A DNA stretch of 64,000 nt, taken from Ophthalmolycus amberensis. Taxonomy: Eukaryota > Chordata > Actinopteri > Perciformes > Zoarcidae. Under the pieces are notes generated by a model, which worked only from the letters and a program-made list of their open reading frames with translations, did no database searches and had not been told where the DNA came from. The translations under genes were made by a program, and so were the position numbers. This document shows positions 10,255-19,660 of this stretch, piece by piece. How positions within the stretch are numbered: position 1 is the stretch's first letter; every line of letters begins with the position of its first letter. The stretch lies in NCBI GenBank assembly GCA_024529925.1, contig JAFEUB010001048.1, positions 1,041,001 to 1,105,000 on the forward strand, read 5' to 3'.

Positions 10255-10560
10255 GCAACCATGCTGTTCTACGTTCTCCCTTGAACCCCCCCTATTCTGC
10301 TCTACGGTCTAAACGTGACCCATTACTATCCTACGCTGCGGTCTACATAGGACCCCACCTGTCCTTGTCTGCGGTCTAGCTTGACCCTCACCTATCTAGT
10401 CCTGCGCTCGGACCCTCCGCAGGGCCGACCCCACCATATGTTTCGGGATCTGTTGAAATCCTGCCATACTCCACTATGGGCTATCTAGACCCGCACTATC
10501 CTGTCTCTGCGGTCTTCCAGACCCCCGTATCCTAGTCTGCAGTCCATCGTGACATTCCTC
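10255..10560. repeat. Degenerate tandem repeat upstream of B1 (GCGGTCTA type)
   Basis: Roughly six imperfect units of about 36-45 bp combine CTATCCT, TCTGCGGTCTA and a TGACCC/GGACCC core. They lie just before the B1 repeat of the retrotransposon. Confidence 0.5.
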
Positions 10561-10728
10561 TATCCTTTGCTTTGACTCAACCGGTCCTCTTACCTCTGGT
10601 CTAACAGCTACTTGTTCACGTTCTACCCTTAGATTTCTCGCAGGACTAATTGTCTATTTTCTTAGGAAAGTCACCACAGCAGTAGGTAAGGTATGTATTT
10701 ATTTACTCAGATAAATACATGTCGTTTT

Positions 10729-10879
10729 GGGGGATTAGGCCTGTTGGACCTCAGTATCCCTACCCTCGGTGATAGTACTTCAGGATGGAGTCCAATCGCC
10801 AAAGACTTTGCACTTTGCATATTTGAAGCTTGTATAATAAATCATTGTTAACTTATGAAACAAGTCTCTCCTGATTGAA
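10729..10879 (+). repeat. Split direct repeat B1
   Basis: This is 151 bp beginning GGGGGATTAGGCCTG and ending CTGATTGAA, identical to B2. It contains AATAAA at 10,836-10,841, suggesting the transcript 3' end forms in B. Confidence 0.92.
10836..10841 (+). terminator. Poly(A) signal in B1
   Basis: AATAAA in the context TGTATAATAAATCATTG; the same signal lies in B2 at 15,527-15,532. Confidence 0.5.
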
Positions 10880-10951
10880 ATGTAGCTCATGCGCAAGTTC
10901 AGTCAGGAAGACACTCACTAGTAATCGCTGTCTTTCCTCTCCTTGTAATTA
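10880..10951 (+). repeat. Split direct repeat A2, left part
   Basis: The first 72 bp of A2 are identical to 6,895-6,966 of A1 and end in the TA that was duplicated when the pogo element inserted. Confidence 0.92.
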
Positions 10952-11399
10952 CCGTACTTTCCGGGCTATAGAGCGCACCGGTATATAGGCCGAACCAGCT
11001 GATTTTAGCAGAATAAAGAATTTGTACATAGATAAGCCGCACTAGTCTATAAGCCGCAGGTGTCCCTGTTGAACAGCAAGATGCTTTTAACAGTACCGTA
11101 CTAAAGTTGTCTTCTTCTATGAACATCATAACATGTTGCTAGCTTCTAAGCTAATTTTAACATTACGGCCAATGGGGAAATGCTAACTGCGATTAGCATT
11201 AGCGAATATATAATATATCTTTGTACATCTTTTCATGCAGACATACTTGCATTACAGACTAAGGTCTCTCACGGCTACCAAACGAAAAGCAATGAGGCAA
11301 TACCGGTAACTGTTGTTGCTCATAGCTCTGAATAGCTGTTGTTGCCAAGCCAGTTCGCCGTAAATGCTATTCAGAGCTATGAGCAACGTCGACACGCTG

Positions 11400-11496
11400 C
11401 ATGAGAAGATCAGCTTTTTCTCAAGTCTGCCAGTGGATCCTAACAGCGCGGAACAGTGTGACAGAATCCACCATCACCAAGGGCTTCCGAAAGTCT
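11400..11496 (-). repeat. Transposase-derived fragment, hairpin left arm
   Basis: This is the inverted counterpart of 12,266-12,364 and similar to transposase coding sequence 13,143-13,240 (residues about 347-379). Confidence 0.8.
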
Positions 11497-11670
11497 GGGA
11501 CAGTACTAGATTAAGGGGACAGCGTAATGCGTGTTTTTGTGTGCGTGTTTTTGAGGTTTGCAATATAACTCTGCTGTCCGGAGTCTGCATTTGGGTCCTT
11601 GAACACACCACATCATGTACGGTACCTTCATGGCTGAATAACAACGAATGGCTGAGATAAAGCAGACTAT

Positions 11671-11898
11671 CATCATACCAGCCATTGTAAACACAATTAT
11701 ACATGAACTAAGATCATATCTGGAAGATATCTAGAAGATTTGCCACAATTGTGGCCAACAATCAACGAACTATGATCGCTGTATGGCGCTCTCTCCGCCG
11801 TCTCACCATGGAGCATATGGAGCATTTTTCTCCGTGACAAATGCTTTCAACAACACGCTGAATGCTACACTTTTCAGCGTGTTGTTGAAAGCATGTTA
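11671..11898. repeat. Left-arm insertion shared with the transposase 5' flank
   Basis: This block interrupts the symmetry of the hairpin. Its first ~45 bp are a direct repeat of about 14,600-14,646, and about 11,720-11,820 is an inverted repeat of about 14,425-14,530, upstream of the transposase start. It ends in a small hairpin (CAACAACACGCTGAA against TTCAGCGTGTTGTTG). Confidence 0.75.
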
Positions 11899-12265
11899 CT
11901 GGCATGCTGTGGGGTGGGGGGGGTACAGTTAGGACAATGTTTAGAAAAGTGTAGCATTCAGCGTGTTGTTGAAAGCATTTGTCACGTGACAAATGCTGTC
12001 AACAACACGCTGAATGCTACACTTTTCTAAACATTGTCCTAACTGTACCCCCCACCCCACAGCATGCGAGTAATATGTGTGTTTTCATAGTCTGCTTTAT
12101 CTCAGCCATTCGTTGTTATTCAGCCATGAAGGTACCGGTAACGTTACATGATGTGGTGTGTTCAAGGACCCAAATGCAGACTCCGGACAGCAGTTATATT
12201 GCAAACCTCAAAAACACGCACACAAAAACACGCATTACGCTGTCCCCTTAATCTAGTACTGTCCC

Positions 12266-12364
12266 AGACTTTCGGAACCCGTTGGTGATGGTGGATTCTG
12301 TCACACTGTTCCGAGCTGTTAGGATCCACTGGCAGACTTGAGAAAAAGCTGATCTTCTCATGCA
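12266..12364 (+). repeat. Transposase-derived fragment, hairpin right arm
   Basis: It shares long blocks with 13,143-13,240, such as GTTAGGATCCACTGGCAGAC, in the same orientation, with scattered substitutions. It is non-coding here. Confidence 0.8.
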
Positions 12365-12732
12365 GCGTGCGTGTCTACGTTGCTCATAGCTCTGAATAGC
12401 ATTTACGGCTAACTGCTGACTGCTACGAGCAACAAGTTATTGCCTCGTTGCTTTTAGATTCTAATGAGAAGACACGCTGCTTCGTTTCACTTCTTCTGTT
12501 TGGTAGCCTTGAGAGACCTTAGTCTGTAAGTATGTCTGCATGAAAAGATGTACGAAGATATATTATATTCGCTAATGCTAATCGCGGTTAGCATTTCCCC
12601 ATTGGCCGTAATGTTAAAATTAGCTTAGAAGCTAGCAAGTCGGACATGTACGGTACCTACAGTTTCATGATGTGGTGTGTTGAAGGACCCACATGCAGAC
12701 GCAGGACAGCAGAGTTATATTGCAAACCAAGA

Positions 12733-12741
12733 TGATTTATT
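12733..12741 (-). terminator. Candidate poly(A) signal for the pogo transposase
   Basis: The minus strand reads AATAAA within GAGAAATAAATC, about 215 bp downstream of the transposase stop. Confidence 0.4.
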
Positions 12742-12956
12742 TCTCACTCAAAAACACGCACACAAAAAAACTCTTGGAACAAGTTTTGTAGAACTGTAAA
12801 AAAAAAAAAAGTTTAAAAAAATAACTGGAAAAAACGGTAATACCGTAAGTCAACTAGGAGGCGTCTCCACGTGCTCCGCACAGGTCCAAGCCGGGAAGTG
12901 GCTTACGGTAATCCCTCTGATCCGAGCCGGAAAGTGGCTGGATAGACACAGGATCG

Positions 12957-14279
12957 CTATTGATCGCTGTCGCTGTCGCCTTCGTCCTCCTGTGCACTAA
13001 AACCATCAAAGTCATCTTCTTCAGTGTCGGAATTGAACAGCCTCAGAATTGCTTCGTTCGTGCTTTCAGTCAATCTTTCGTCAGTGTCACTTTGCTCCCG
13101 AGGCAAATCCGCCCTTGCGCTGTCATCATCTCGCAGTAGTCCAGCCTTTCGGAAGCCGTTGGTGATAGTGGATTCTTTCACACTGCTCCACGCTGTTAGG
13201 ATCCACTGGCAGACTTGAGAGAAAGTTGCTCTTCGCATGCGGCCAGTTTTTGTGAAGGATTTCTCTCCGTCAGTCATCCAAGCCTCCCACTGAACTCGGA
13301 GTGCCACCTTAAATGAACGGTTCACACTAATGTCAAGGGGCTGCAAATACTTTGTTGTGCCCCCAGGAATCACAGCTAGAATAGAGTTTGTCGTCTTGAT
13401 GGCTGCTTTAACAGAATCCGTTATGTGGGCTCTCATGCTGTCCAAAACTAGCAATGCCGTTTTTCTGTGAAAAAATCCCCCTGTTCGCTTCGCGTAGCAT
13501 TCCGTCAGCCATTCCTTCATTACGCTTTCTATCATCCACCCTTTCTTGTTCACTTTCACGGCGATTCCTTTCGGGAATTTTTCTTTCGCCATTGTCATCC
13601 GCTTAAAAATCACCATGGGTGGAAGCTTTTGTCCGGATGCTGTGCAGCCCAGAACACACGTGAAATGCGTTCTCTCATGGCCAGTTGTTTTGAGCGTGAT
13701 GGAAGACTCACCCTTTCTGTTAACAGTCCTAGTGAGAGGGAGGTCAAACGTCAAAGGTACTTCGTCCATATTTATGATGTCGTCTGGTCCAATGGAATTT
13801 TCGGTTATATGTCTTTGCGTGTATTCGCTGAAGTTTGTCATTTTTTCCTTGAAGTCGGGAGGGAGTTGCTGACCAGCGGTCGTCCGTGTTCTAATCGACA
13901 GGCCCTTTCGTTGCATGAATCTGAAACACCAAGACGGTCCACCTCTGAAATCTCCAATGTTCTTTTCGGTGGTGAGGGCTTTAGCCTTCAGTCGGATTTG
14001 CACGGTGGAAACACCTCGACCGTCTGCTCTCTGTGTGTTCACCCAATCCTCAAGAGTGTTTTCAAGATCAGGCCACCTGCTTTTCCTGCCTCTGAAGGCT
14101 TTGGTCGTCTTCTTGCAGCAGCTCAGTTCTTCGGCCTGGCGTCTCCAGCGTCTCACCATCGATTCATTGACGCCGAGCGAATGTGCAGAAGCTCTATTTC
14201 CTTCTTCCACAGCCAGGCGGATCGCTTTTAACTTAAAAGCAGCATCATACGCATTTCTTCGTGTACCGGTTTTCTCCAT
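12957..14279 (-). CDS. Pogo-family DDE transposase, 440 aa, apparently intact
   Basis: It catalyses cut-and-paste movement of the surrounding element at TA sites. The order is: an N-terminal helix-turn-helix of the psq/Brinker type (residues about 6-55, AFKLKAIRLAVEEGN and NESMVRRWRRQ), a Tc5/CENP-B type helix-turn-helix (about 63-132), and the DDE_1 catalytic domain (about 165-372). The three aspartates are visible as NMDE (D172), LVLDS (D280) and LQPLD (D316), giving the DD35D spacing of pogo. An acidic tail (about 408-440) is common in the family. The start is set at the ATG in a GCCATGG context; the frame is open 39 bp further upstream but has no ATG there. No stop or frameshift interrupts it. 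A similar fold is found in domesticated vertebrate genes (CENPB, POGK, TIGD), but the TIRs and exact target duplication show this is a transposon gene. Confidence 0.92.
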   Translation of the reverse strand: MEKTGTRRNAYDAAFKLKAIRLAVEEGNRASAHSLGVNESMVRRWRRQAEELSCCKKTTKAFRGRKSRWPDLENTLEDWVNTQRADGRGVSTVQIRLKAKALTTEKNIGDFRGGPSWCFRFMQRKGLSIRTRTTAGQQLPPDFKEKMTNFSEYTQRHITENSIGPDDIINMDEVPLTFDLPLTRTVNRKGESSITLKTTGHERTHFTCVLGCTASGQKLPPMVIFKRMTMAKEKFPKGIAVKVNKKGWMIESVMKEWLTECYAKRTGGFFHRKTALLVLDSMRAHITDSVKAAIKTTNSILAVIPGGTTKYLQPLDISVNRSFKVALRVQWEAWMTDGEKSFTKTGRMRRATFSQVCQWILTAWSSVKESTITNGFRKAGLLRDDDSARADLPREQSDTDERLTESTNEAILRLFNSDTEEDDFDGFSAQEDEGDSDSDQ

Positions 14280-14589
14280 GGCGAGCGAGGCGAGATGCGT
14301 GGAATGAATGAAACTCACAGTGGCTGGACACGCTTTTATCCGTCCGGGGTCAAATTACGAGCATGCATTCATCCGCCGTGTGCGATCGGCTCCGCCCACT
14401 GCGAATACAGGTGTGTTATGTATTCATCCGCCATATGCTCCGTGGTGAGACGGCGCCATACAGCGATCATAGTTCGTCGATTGTTGGCCACAATTGTGGC
14501 AAATCTTCTAGATATCTTCCAGATATGATCTTATGATATGATCACCGGAAATAGTCCAGACATATTAAAATAAAAGTCCGAAAAAAAAG

Positions 14590-14650
14590 TCCGCAACATC
14601 ATCATACCAGCCATTGTAAACACAATTATACATGAACTAAGATCATACAA
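14590..14650 (+). repeat. Direct repeat of 11,670-11,715
   Basis: CATCATACCAGCCATTG and ACACAATTATACATGAACT recur here and within the hairpin left arm, another sign of internal rearrangement of the pogo element. Confidence 0.75.
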
Positions 14651-14877
14651 AACATTTATTTCTCTCACTCAAAAACACGCACACAAAAAAACTGTTGAAT
14701 AAGTTTTGTAGAACAAGTTTTGTAGAACTGGAAAAAAAAAACTGAAAAAAAAAAAACTGGAAAAAACGAGTCTGCATTTGAGTCCTTGAACACACCACAT
14801 CATGAACCGGGGTAAATCGGACCCTGAGTTTGCGTTGTCGTCCTCATTACGCTGTCCCCTTAATCTCGTACTATCCC

Positions 14878-14974
14878 AGACTTTCAGAACCAGTTGGTGA
14901 AGGTGGATTCTGTCACACTGTTCCGAGCTGTTAGGATCCACTGGCAGACTTGAGAAAAAGCTGATCTTCTCTGC
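14878..14974 (+). repeat. Third non-coding copy of the transposase fragment
   Basis: Near-identical to 12,266-12,364 and similar to transposase codons about 347-379. It is preceded by about 110 bp that also match the hairpin arms (GAGTCTGCATTTG, then CACACCACATCATG). Confidence 0.8.
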
Positions 14975-15160
14975 TCATAGCTCTGAATAGCATTTACGGC
15001 TAACTGGCTTGCTGCTGTTAGACCAGAACCGGAAGTTGTGGTTGTTGTTGTGGCGGAGAAAAGCTACGGAAAAATCCGTATATAAAGCGCACCGGACTAT
15101 AAGCCGACGCCTCAAAGCGTGGGGTAAAAAGTAGCGGCTTATAGTCCGAAAAGTACGGTA

Positions 15161-15310
15161 CTCTATCAGCTGATTGGGGGGCGGGCACTTTTAAGTAACC
15201 AACCAGATTCTGCACACCGGTTCCTCAAGCCAATTGTATCGTTGCTGTCAAACTTTAAATAGTGTTCTCCTCTCTGCTGCTGTCGGTTGTCATTTCAGCT
15301 AGGCAGATGC
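15161..15310 (+). repeat. Split direct repeat A2, right part
   Basis: 150 bp matching A1 6,967-7,116 with two substitutions. It resumes exactly at the base where the left part stopped. Confidence 0.92.
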
Positions 15311-15419
15311 AACCCGCCTCCACCCCAGGCGCCTCCAGTCAGCATCACAGTCAGGCTCCTGAGTCATTATCAGAGGGCAGCAACTCCTTTCATCACCACC
15401 ACCAGTGTCTGGACTCCAG
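15311..15419 (+). other. Spacer between A2 and B2
   Basis: 109 bp, unique in the window, C-rich with a CACCACCACCA run. In canonical Ngaro elements A2 and B2 are expected to abut. This spacer may be part of the original terminal unit that was not copied to either split half, or a later insertion. Confidence 0.6.
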
Positions 15420-15570
15420 GGGGGATTAGGCCTGTTGGACCTCAGTATCCCTACCCTCGGTGATAGTACTTCAGGATGGAGTCCAATCGCCAAAGACTTT
15501 GCACTTTGCATATTTGAAGCTTGTATAATAAATCATTGTTAACTTATGAAACAAGTCTCTCCTGATTGAA
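15420..15570 (+). repeat. Split direct repeat B2 (right end)
   Basis: 151 bp identical to B1, ending ...GATTGAA. Beyond it the flanking DNA starts TTGCTGTTAAC. AATAAA lies at 15,527-15,532. Confidence 0.92.
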
Positions 15571-16082
15571 TTGCTGTTAACTCAAATCATGACTTGCACA
15601 CGATAGATGAGGGTAAGAATGCTGGGAGTTTTTATTAGAGGTTAGGGCTCTTCAATACACAGTTCTCTTCAAACCACAGCTGTCCAGCCCAACGAGAGTG
15701 AGTCAGGGACAACAAATAGAGCCATCGTCTGTTGAACTGTCTATTTACCAGTCTTCCTGAGTGAAGTCCAGGTTAATGAGATTGAGACTGTATTCTATCA
15801 TCAAACAGCTTGAACAGTAGTACATATAGCTATCGTAAACGGGAAGAAAGATGTCCACCGACCCCCTTAGGTTTGGGCTGAGCCCTGAGCCCTGAATGTG
15901 TCCAACATCTGGCTCCGCCCCTGGTCTTTATGTCTTTAAAGTGGCTATAATCAATATCCTTAGATTAACATGACTATTTGTCTATGAAAGGTGTCGCTTA
16001 GTGATAGCCTGGCAGATAATTATTACCCGAACCCACAGGCCCCCTCGTCTCCACAGCGTTTTGTAGCAACTCTCACTAAATA

Positions 16083-16165
16083 TGCCACTGCCTGGACACG
16101 GTTAGCTTAGCTTAGCATAAAGGCTGGTCCTTGGTTTTAGGTGACACATGAAGTGTATCCAGGAT
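16083..16165 (+). repeat. Fragment of a common teleost dispersed repeat (TTAGCTTAGCATAAAG type)
   Basis: Contains GGTTAGCTTAGCTTAGCAT and AAAGGCTGG, the core of a repeat widespread in fish. Related copies lie at about 21,640-21,800 and 29,912-30,160. Confidence 0.5.
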
Positions 16166-17145
16166 TTGTTTATTCCAATCATTTTTACAATTTCAAAAAA
16201 GTCTGTGTGTTTTATTGTGTCCTCTGTGATGCTTTTGGCAAAATATCCAACAGCTGATGTATGACTCCAAAACAAAAACAAAGCATGATAAATATCCCTA
16301 AAGTCTGCTTGAGAAACAAGGACGCATCAGATGGCAATTTGGCTCACTAGCAAACGGGAAAAGCCTCAAAAGACTCTGCATGATTGAGGCATTAGGTTTA
16401 CTAAACAGAACTGTCTGAAATAGATGAGAAAATGGACAGTTTAACATCTTCATTGACTGCAAATGGAAACAACACAGTCCACCTCAAAGTGTAAAGCTTT
16501 TTCATTTCTTTGGAGGTTTGCGCTCATTAACACAAGAGAAGTCCCCCACAAGCTCTGAGTTGTGTTCCTGGATTCGACACTCACCTTTTATCTGCACAAA
16601 TCTGCCAAAAAGGATTGTCCCCTTGAGCTACGGTGGCTTGTGAGTGACACATGCGGTTATTACATTTCAGGAGAATTCAAGCTAATTACAGCATACAACC
16701 AAAGAAACATTCATTGCCTCCGTAACTGAAATGCCTTTGTTGAGTCTTTGATTCCCCACAGATACGTTCCACAATGTTTTTGCCACAGGGCAGGAATAAA
16801 AAAAAAAAAAAAAAGCCATTTCCACAAAGCACATTACAGGGGGAGATAATCCAGTGGCAGTGCAGGGTTTGCTCTGAGGTATTTTGGTGATGCTTCATGG
16901 TTGGGTCAGCCAACAGCTGCTGGAGGTGAGATATATGGGATGAAGTCCTCTCCCCAAACAACATCGACTCTATTTGAATTCTCCACGCAGCATGGTGCAT
17001 TGACACCTGGGCTGAACACATGGTTAAAATTAGGGCCACTGCAGGGGACCTTGACAAACAAGTGACTTTGACTGAATGTATCAGGGCGTCCCTGGAGTCA
17101 GACAGAGGCGGAGGAAATAGAGTTTTGTTTTGTTTTAGTTTGTGT

Positions 17146-17300
17146 TATGGGGCGACCGTGGCTTACTGGGTAGAGAGGGCCTGTAATTGGCAGCCCACTG
17201 CTCCCTATATATACAGGGATGGGTCAAATGCAGAGAATAATTTCCCCACTGTGGGACTAATGAAGGAATGTTTCTTTCTTTCTTCTTCTTCTTATCTGTC
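17146..17300 (+). mobile_element. tRNA-derived SINE remnant
   Basis: The head (GGGGCGACCGTGGCTTACTG, then GGTAGAG) resembles a tRNA-type A box. The tail contains AATGCAGAGAATAATTTCCC, then CACTGTGGGACTAATGAAGG, typical of abundant teleost SINEs, followed by a TTTC/TTC tract. The middle is deleted; no clear B box remains. Confidence 0.65.
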
Positions 17301-19654
17301 AGTCATCACTACCAGTTTTAAAATACACTTACATGTGATGCAATTATAAATGGTAAATCTGCTTGAGAAATGTATGGTATGGAATTAACAAATATTGTCA
17401 TCTTTATTATTATCTTTATTAACACATTATTTGTTAAATATGTTTCTGCTTCTATACAGTATAGAATAACTTAAAATATTGAAGAAAAAAACAATACTTC
17501 AAAATGACTTTTGCAAAGAAATCCCAGCACTTACAGCCAAAAACCAAAAATCCAGTCAAATAAATAGTGTCTTTTATTTTCATTTCAGTAAAGGTGCTGC
17601 GGTACACTGAAGATTTTTCTCAAGATGAAGTTTGGAATTTAAATTGTTTTGGGGATTTGGTGGCTCTGACTCAGACCCAAACAGAGATATGGAAACTCAG
17701 AATCAATCAATTTGGCCTCATTCAACCCAAACCTAGGGGTCAGGGGGCATCCTCCCCCGTGGAGATTGTTTTACCCACTTAGGGAAGCTATATGCACTAC
17801 TATTCAAACCATTTGGTAATAAACCACCTAAACAGCATCCTGTAGATCCAACATCCTATTTTGTATCCAACTGTTCTCCAACTGTCTTCATCATTCTTAA
17901 CCCAAAACACAACAAATGTCAAGAATGAATCATTTTCCTATGTTTGTTACACTATGCCGAAGTGGAGTTCACAGACTGAATGAGCTGACAAATCTGATAC
18001 ACTTTAATTCATCCCATAATAATCTGGGCTGCTGTAATTGCAAATCAAGGACCCCCAACAATGCCAAGTAAATGTGGTATTCAATACTCTGATTGAATAT
18101 TAGGCCAACAGCTGAACATTTACCCAATTATTTCAGATTTCTAAGGAATAGCATACATTTCTATGCTGAGAAGAAAGCAAACTTAATAGCATATGGCTGT
18201 GCTTGCATACTCAGTTAATTAATACTGTCCTATTGAAAACGTATTAGCTTTCAGTGTAATAAACAGTCCTAAGTTCCTTCATTTCCTCTGAGTTAAACTT
18301 AAAGAAAAAACAAAAGGGTGGAGAGTGTTTAGCCGAAGCTGCGGCTTGAATATTTCAGGTTATGGATGAACTGTCGGGTGTCTGACATGACCCACTATAT
18401 AAACTTTGAACACAGGCTCTCTAGAAGACATCGATAGTTGTAAATATTTAATTCAGTGCCTCCGACAACGCGTGCCACTGAAACAAATCTTTACCAGATT
18501 GAATTCAAGATAAATAGCACGGAAATATCACCAGCGCTGATGCACAGCTTTTTATGCCGTTGTTTTGTCAGGGTGGCCTTGTTGGGGGTTTGTGTTCCAC
18601 AGATCGCATGTAAGGTTATCCAACGTGTCAGCACTCCTCAAGCAGCACCTCAAGTGTCTGTCACATATTATATGTGCAGATGTGAATTAGATAACGATAC
18701 AGTATGTAAAGGCTATTTAAGGACCTAGTTTTTTTTATAAAAGTCGTAAACTATGGTTTCTGAACTCTCACGTGCTGCTGTTGGTTAAAAAACTGCAGTA
18801 TTTAGTTCCCACCAGAGAAGAGCTGCAGATCCACATTGACCCTCCTCTGCATGATACTCAATACTACGGCAAACTGCACAAAATATAATAGGAAACCATC
18901 AAACACAGCCTGAGATCCTTTTTACTGTATTTTAATGAAATATGAATGTATCCTCAGTATGCTGTACCGCTGTAAGATGAAGGAAAAAGTAACCAAGACA
19001 AAAATTGTCAAAATTATACGCTGGTTTCCCTGCTGCTTTAAAAATGAGTTCAGATGTACGTTCACTGAACTTAAGAAAACAAGTCCAGTAAACTTAAAGT
19101 ATTTAGTTGATTCAATAACTGTCATAGTCAGACTAGTTATCCATTGAATTTTCAATTGACACAAATAACTTCACAGCTGTGGCTGCTGCTGCAGGAGACA
19201 CTTTATCACCACAGACCTTACAGGAAGCTGTCCCCACAGATGTGGTTAAAGTAAAGGCTAATGGGTGAAATATAAAGCTCAAAGTACTTTTTTACACATG
19301 TATTTGATAATATAGTTGATGAAGTTTACAAAAAAACATTAGTTAATTCAGCTAAAGTCATGTAGGATATTTTCTAGTCTAAAGGTAATGCATTATTTCA
19401 AATGTCTGTAATTTTATAATAATAATAATAACAACACTGTCTTTAGTTTCACTTAAGTTGGTACCAAATAACATCATTATTTTGAGGAAATGTCTTGGAT
19501 TTGGATGGCAGGTGCTCAAAATGAAAGGACACCGGATCAGAAACACAATCAAGAGAAGACAAAAAGTCTAAAATTCTGATCTCAGTTCAGAAACATCTAA
19601 ATTACATGGCTTCCTGCCATCAATAAATGTTCAACACAATTCAATTTTTAAACT

Positions 19655-19660
19655 TTTATT
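19655..19660 (-). terminator. ntng1: Candidate ntng1 poly(A) signal
   Basis: AATAAA on the minus strand, about 1.46 kb downstream of the ntng1 stop. A competing AATAAA lies at 20,120-20,125, about 1.0 kb from the stop. Transcript data would decide. Confidence 0.4.

Larger units (their letters stand above)
11138..12636. repeat. Giant inverted repeat (hairpin) inside the pogo element
   Basis: The arms are 11,138-11,985 and 11,986-12,636, meeting at a perfect palindrome around GTCACGTGAC. They match closely over about 630 bp, starting GCTAGCTTCTAAGC at the outer edges. The left arm has an extra block (11,671 to about 11,898) absent from the right. Each arm contains about 98 bp derived from the transposase coding region. 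Confidence 0.9.
10952..15158 (-). mobile_element. Pogo-like (Tc1/mariner superfamily) DNA transposon, full length, nested in A2
   Basis: The 4,207-bp element is flanked by TA at 10,950-10,951 and 15,159-15,160. The uninterrupted target is known exactly from A1 (6,961-6,970, TAATTACTCT). The ends are inverted repeats: the left begins CCGTACTTTCCGGGCTATA and the right, read inward, begins CCGTACTTTTCGGACTATA. The family-typical CTATAAGCCGC blocks recur subterminally. It carries one transposase gene on the minus strand (12,957-14,279) and a complex set of internal direct and inverted repeats. Intact TIRs, target duplication and transposase make recent or current mobility plausible; that is inference. 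Confidence 0.93.
6895..15570 (+). mobile_element. Ngaro-like (DIRS order) tyrosine-recombinase retrotransposon, degenerate, with nested pogo element
   Basis: The element is defined by split direct repeats. A1 is 6,895-7,116, and A2 is 10,880-10,951 plus 15,161-15,310. B1 is 10,729-10,879 and B2 is 15,420-15,570. The order A1-internal-B1-A2-B2 is that of Ngaro-type elements and is not an LTR layout. A copies are both 222 bp with two mismatches; B copies are both 151 bp and identical. The interior (7,117-10,728) retains a tyrosine recombinase C-terminus (9,423-9,593) with stops, and a possible ORF1 start at 7,171. No reverse transcriptase or RNase H was recognised, so the interior is deleted and decayed. 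A 109-bp spacer separates A2 from B2. A 4.2-kb pogo transposon later entered A2. Ngaro elements replicate through RNA and integrate with a site-specific-type recombinase without target duplication; none is seen here. Confidence 0.85.
15571..19654. other. Intergenic region downstream of ntng1
   Basis: No coding exon was recognised. It contains a SINE remnant (17,146-17,300), a repeat fragment with GTTAGCTTAGCTTAGCAT (around 16,100) and an 18-A run (16,798-16,815). The rest is AT-rich non-coding sequence. Confidence 0.6.

Noticed and set aside
13467..14307. Plus-strand frames of 108-254 codons across the transposase
   Set aside because: Antisense to the clearly coding pogo transposase with no motifs of their own.
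14280..14318. Upstream extension of the transposase to 14,318
   Set aside because: The frame is open there but the codon at 14,316-14,318 is GTG; the first ATG, in an excellent Kozak context, is at 14,277-14,279.
6895..15570. Ordinary LTR retrotransposon with two long terminal repeats
   Set aside because: The left copy contains only the A part and the B part occurs again before A2, so the repeats are split; a tyrosine recombinase relic replaces any integrase.
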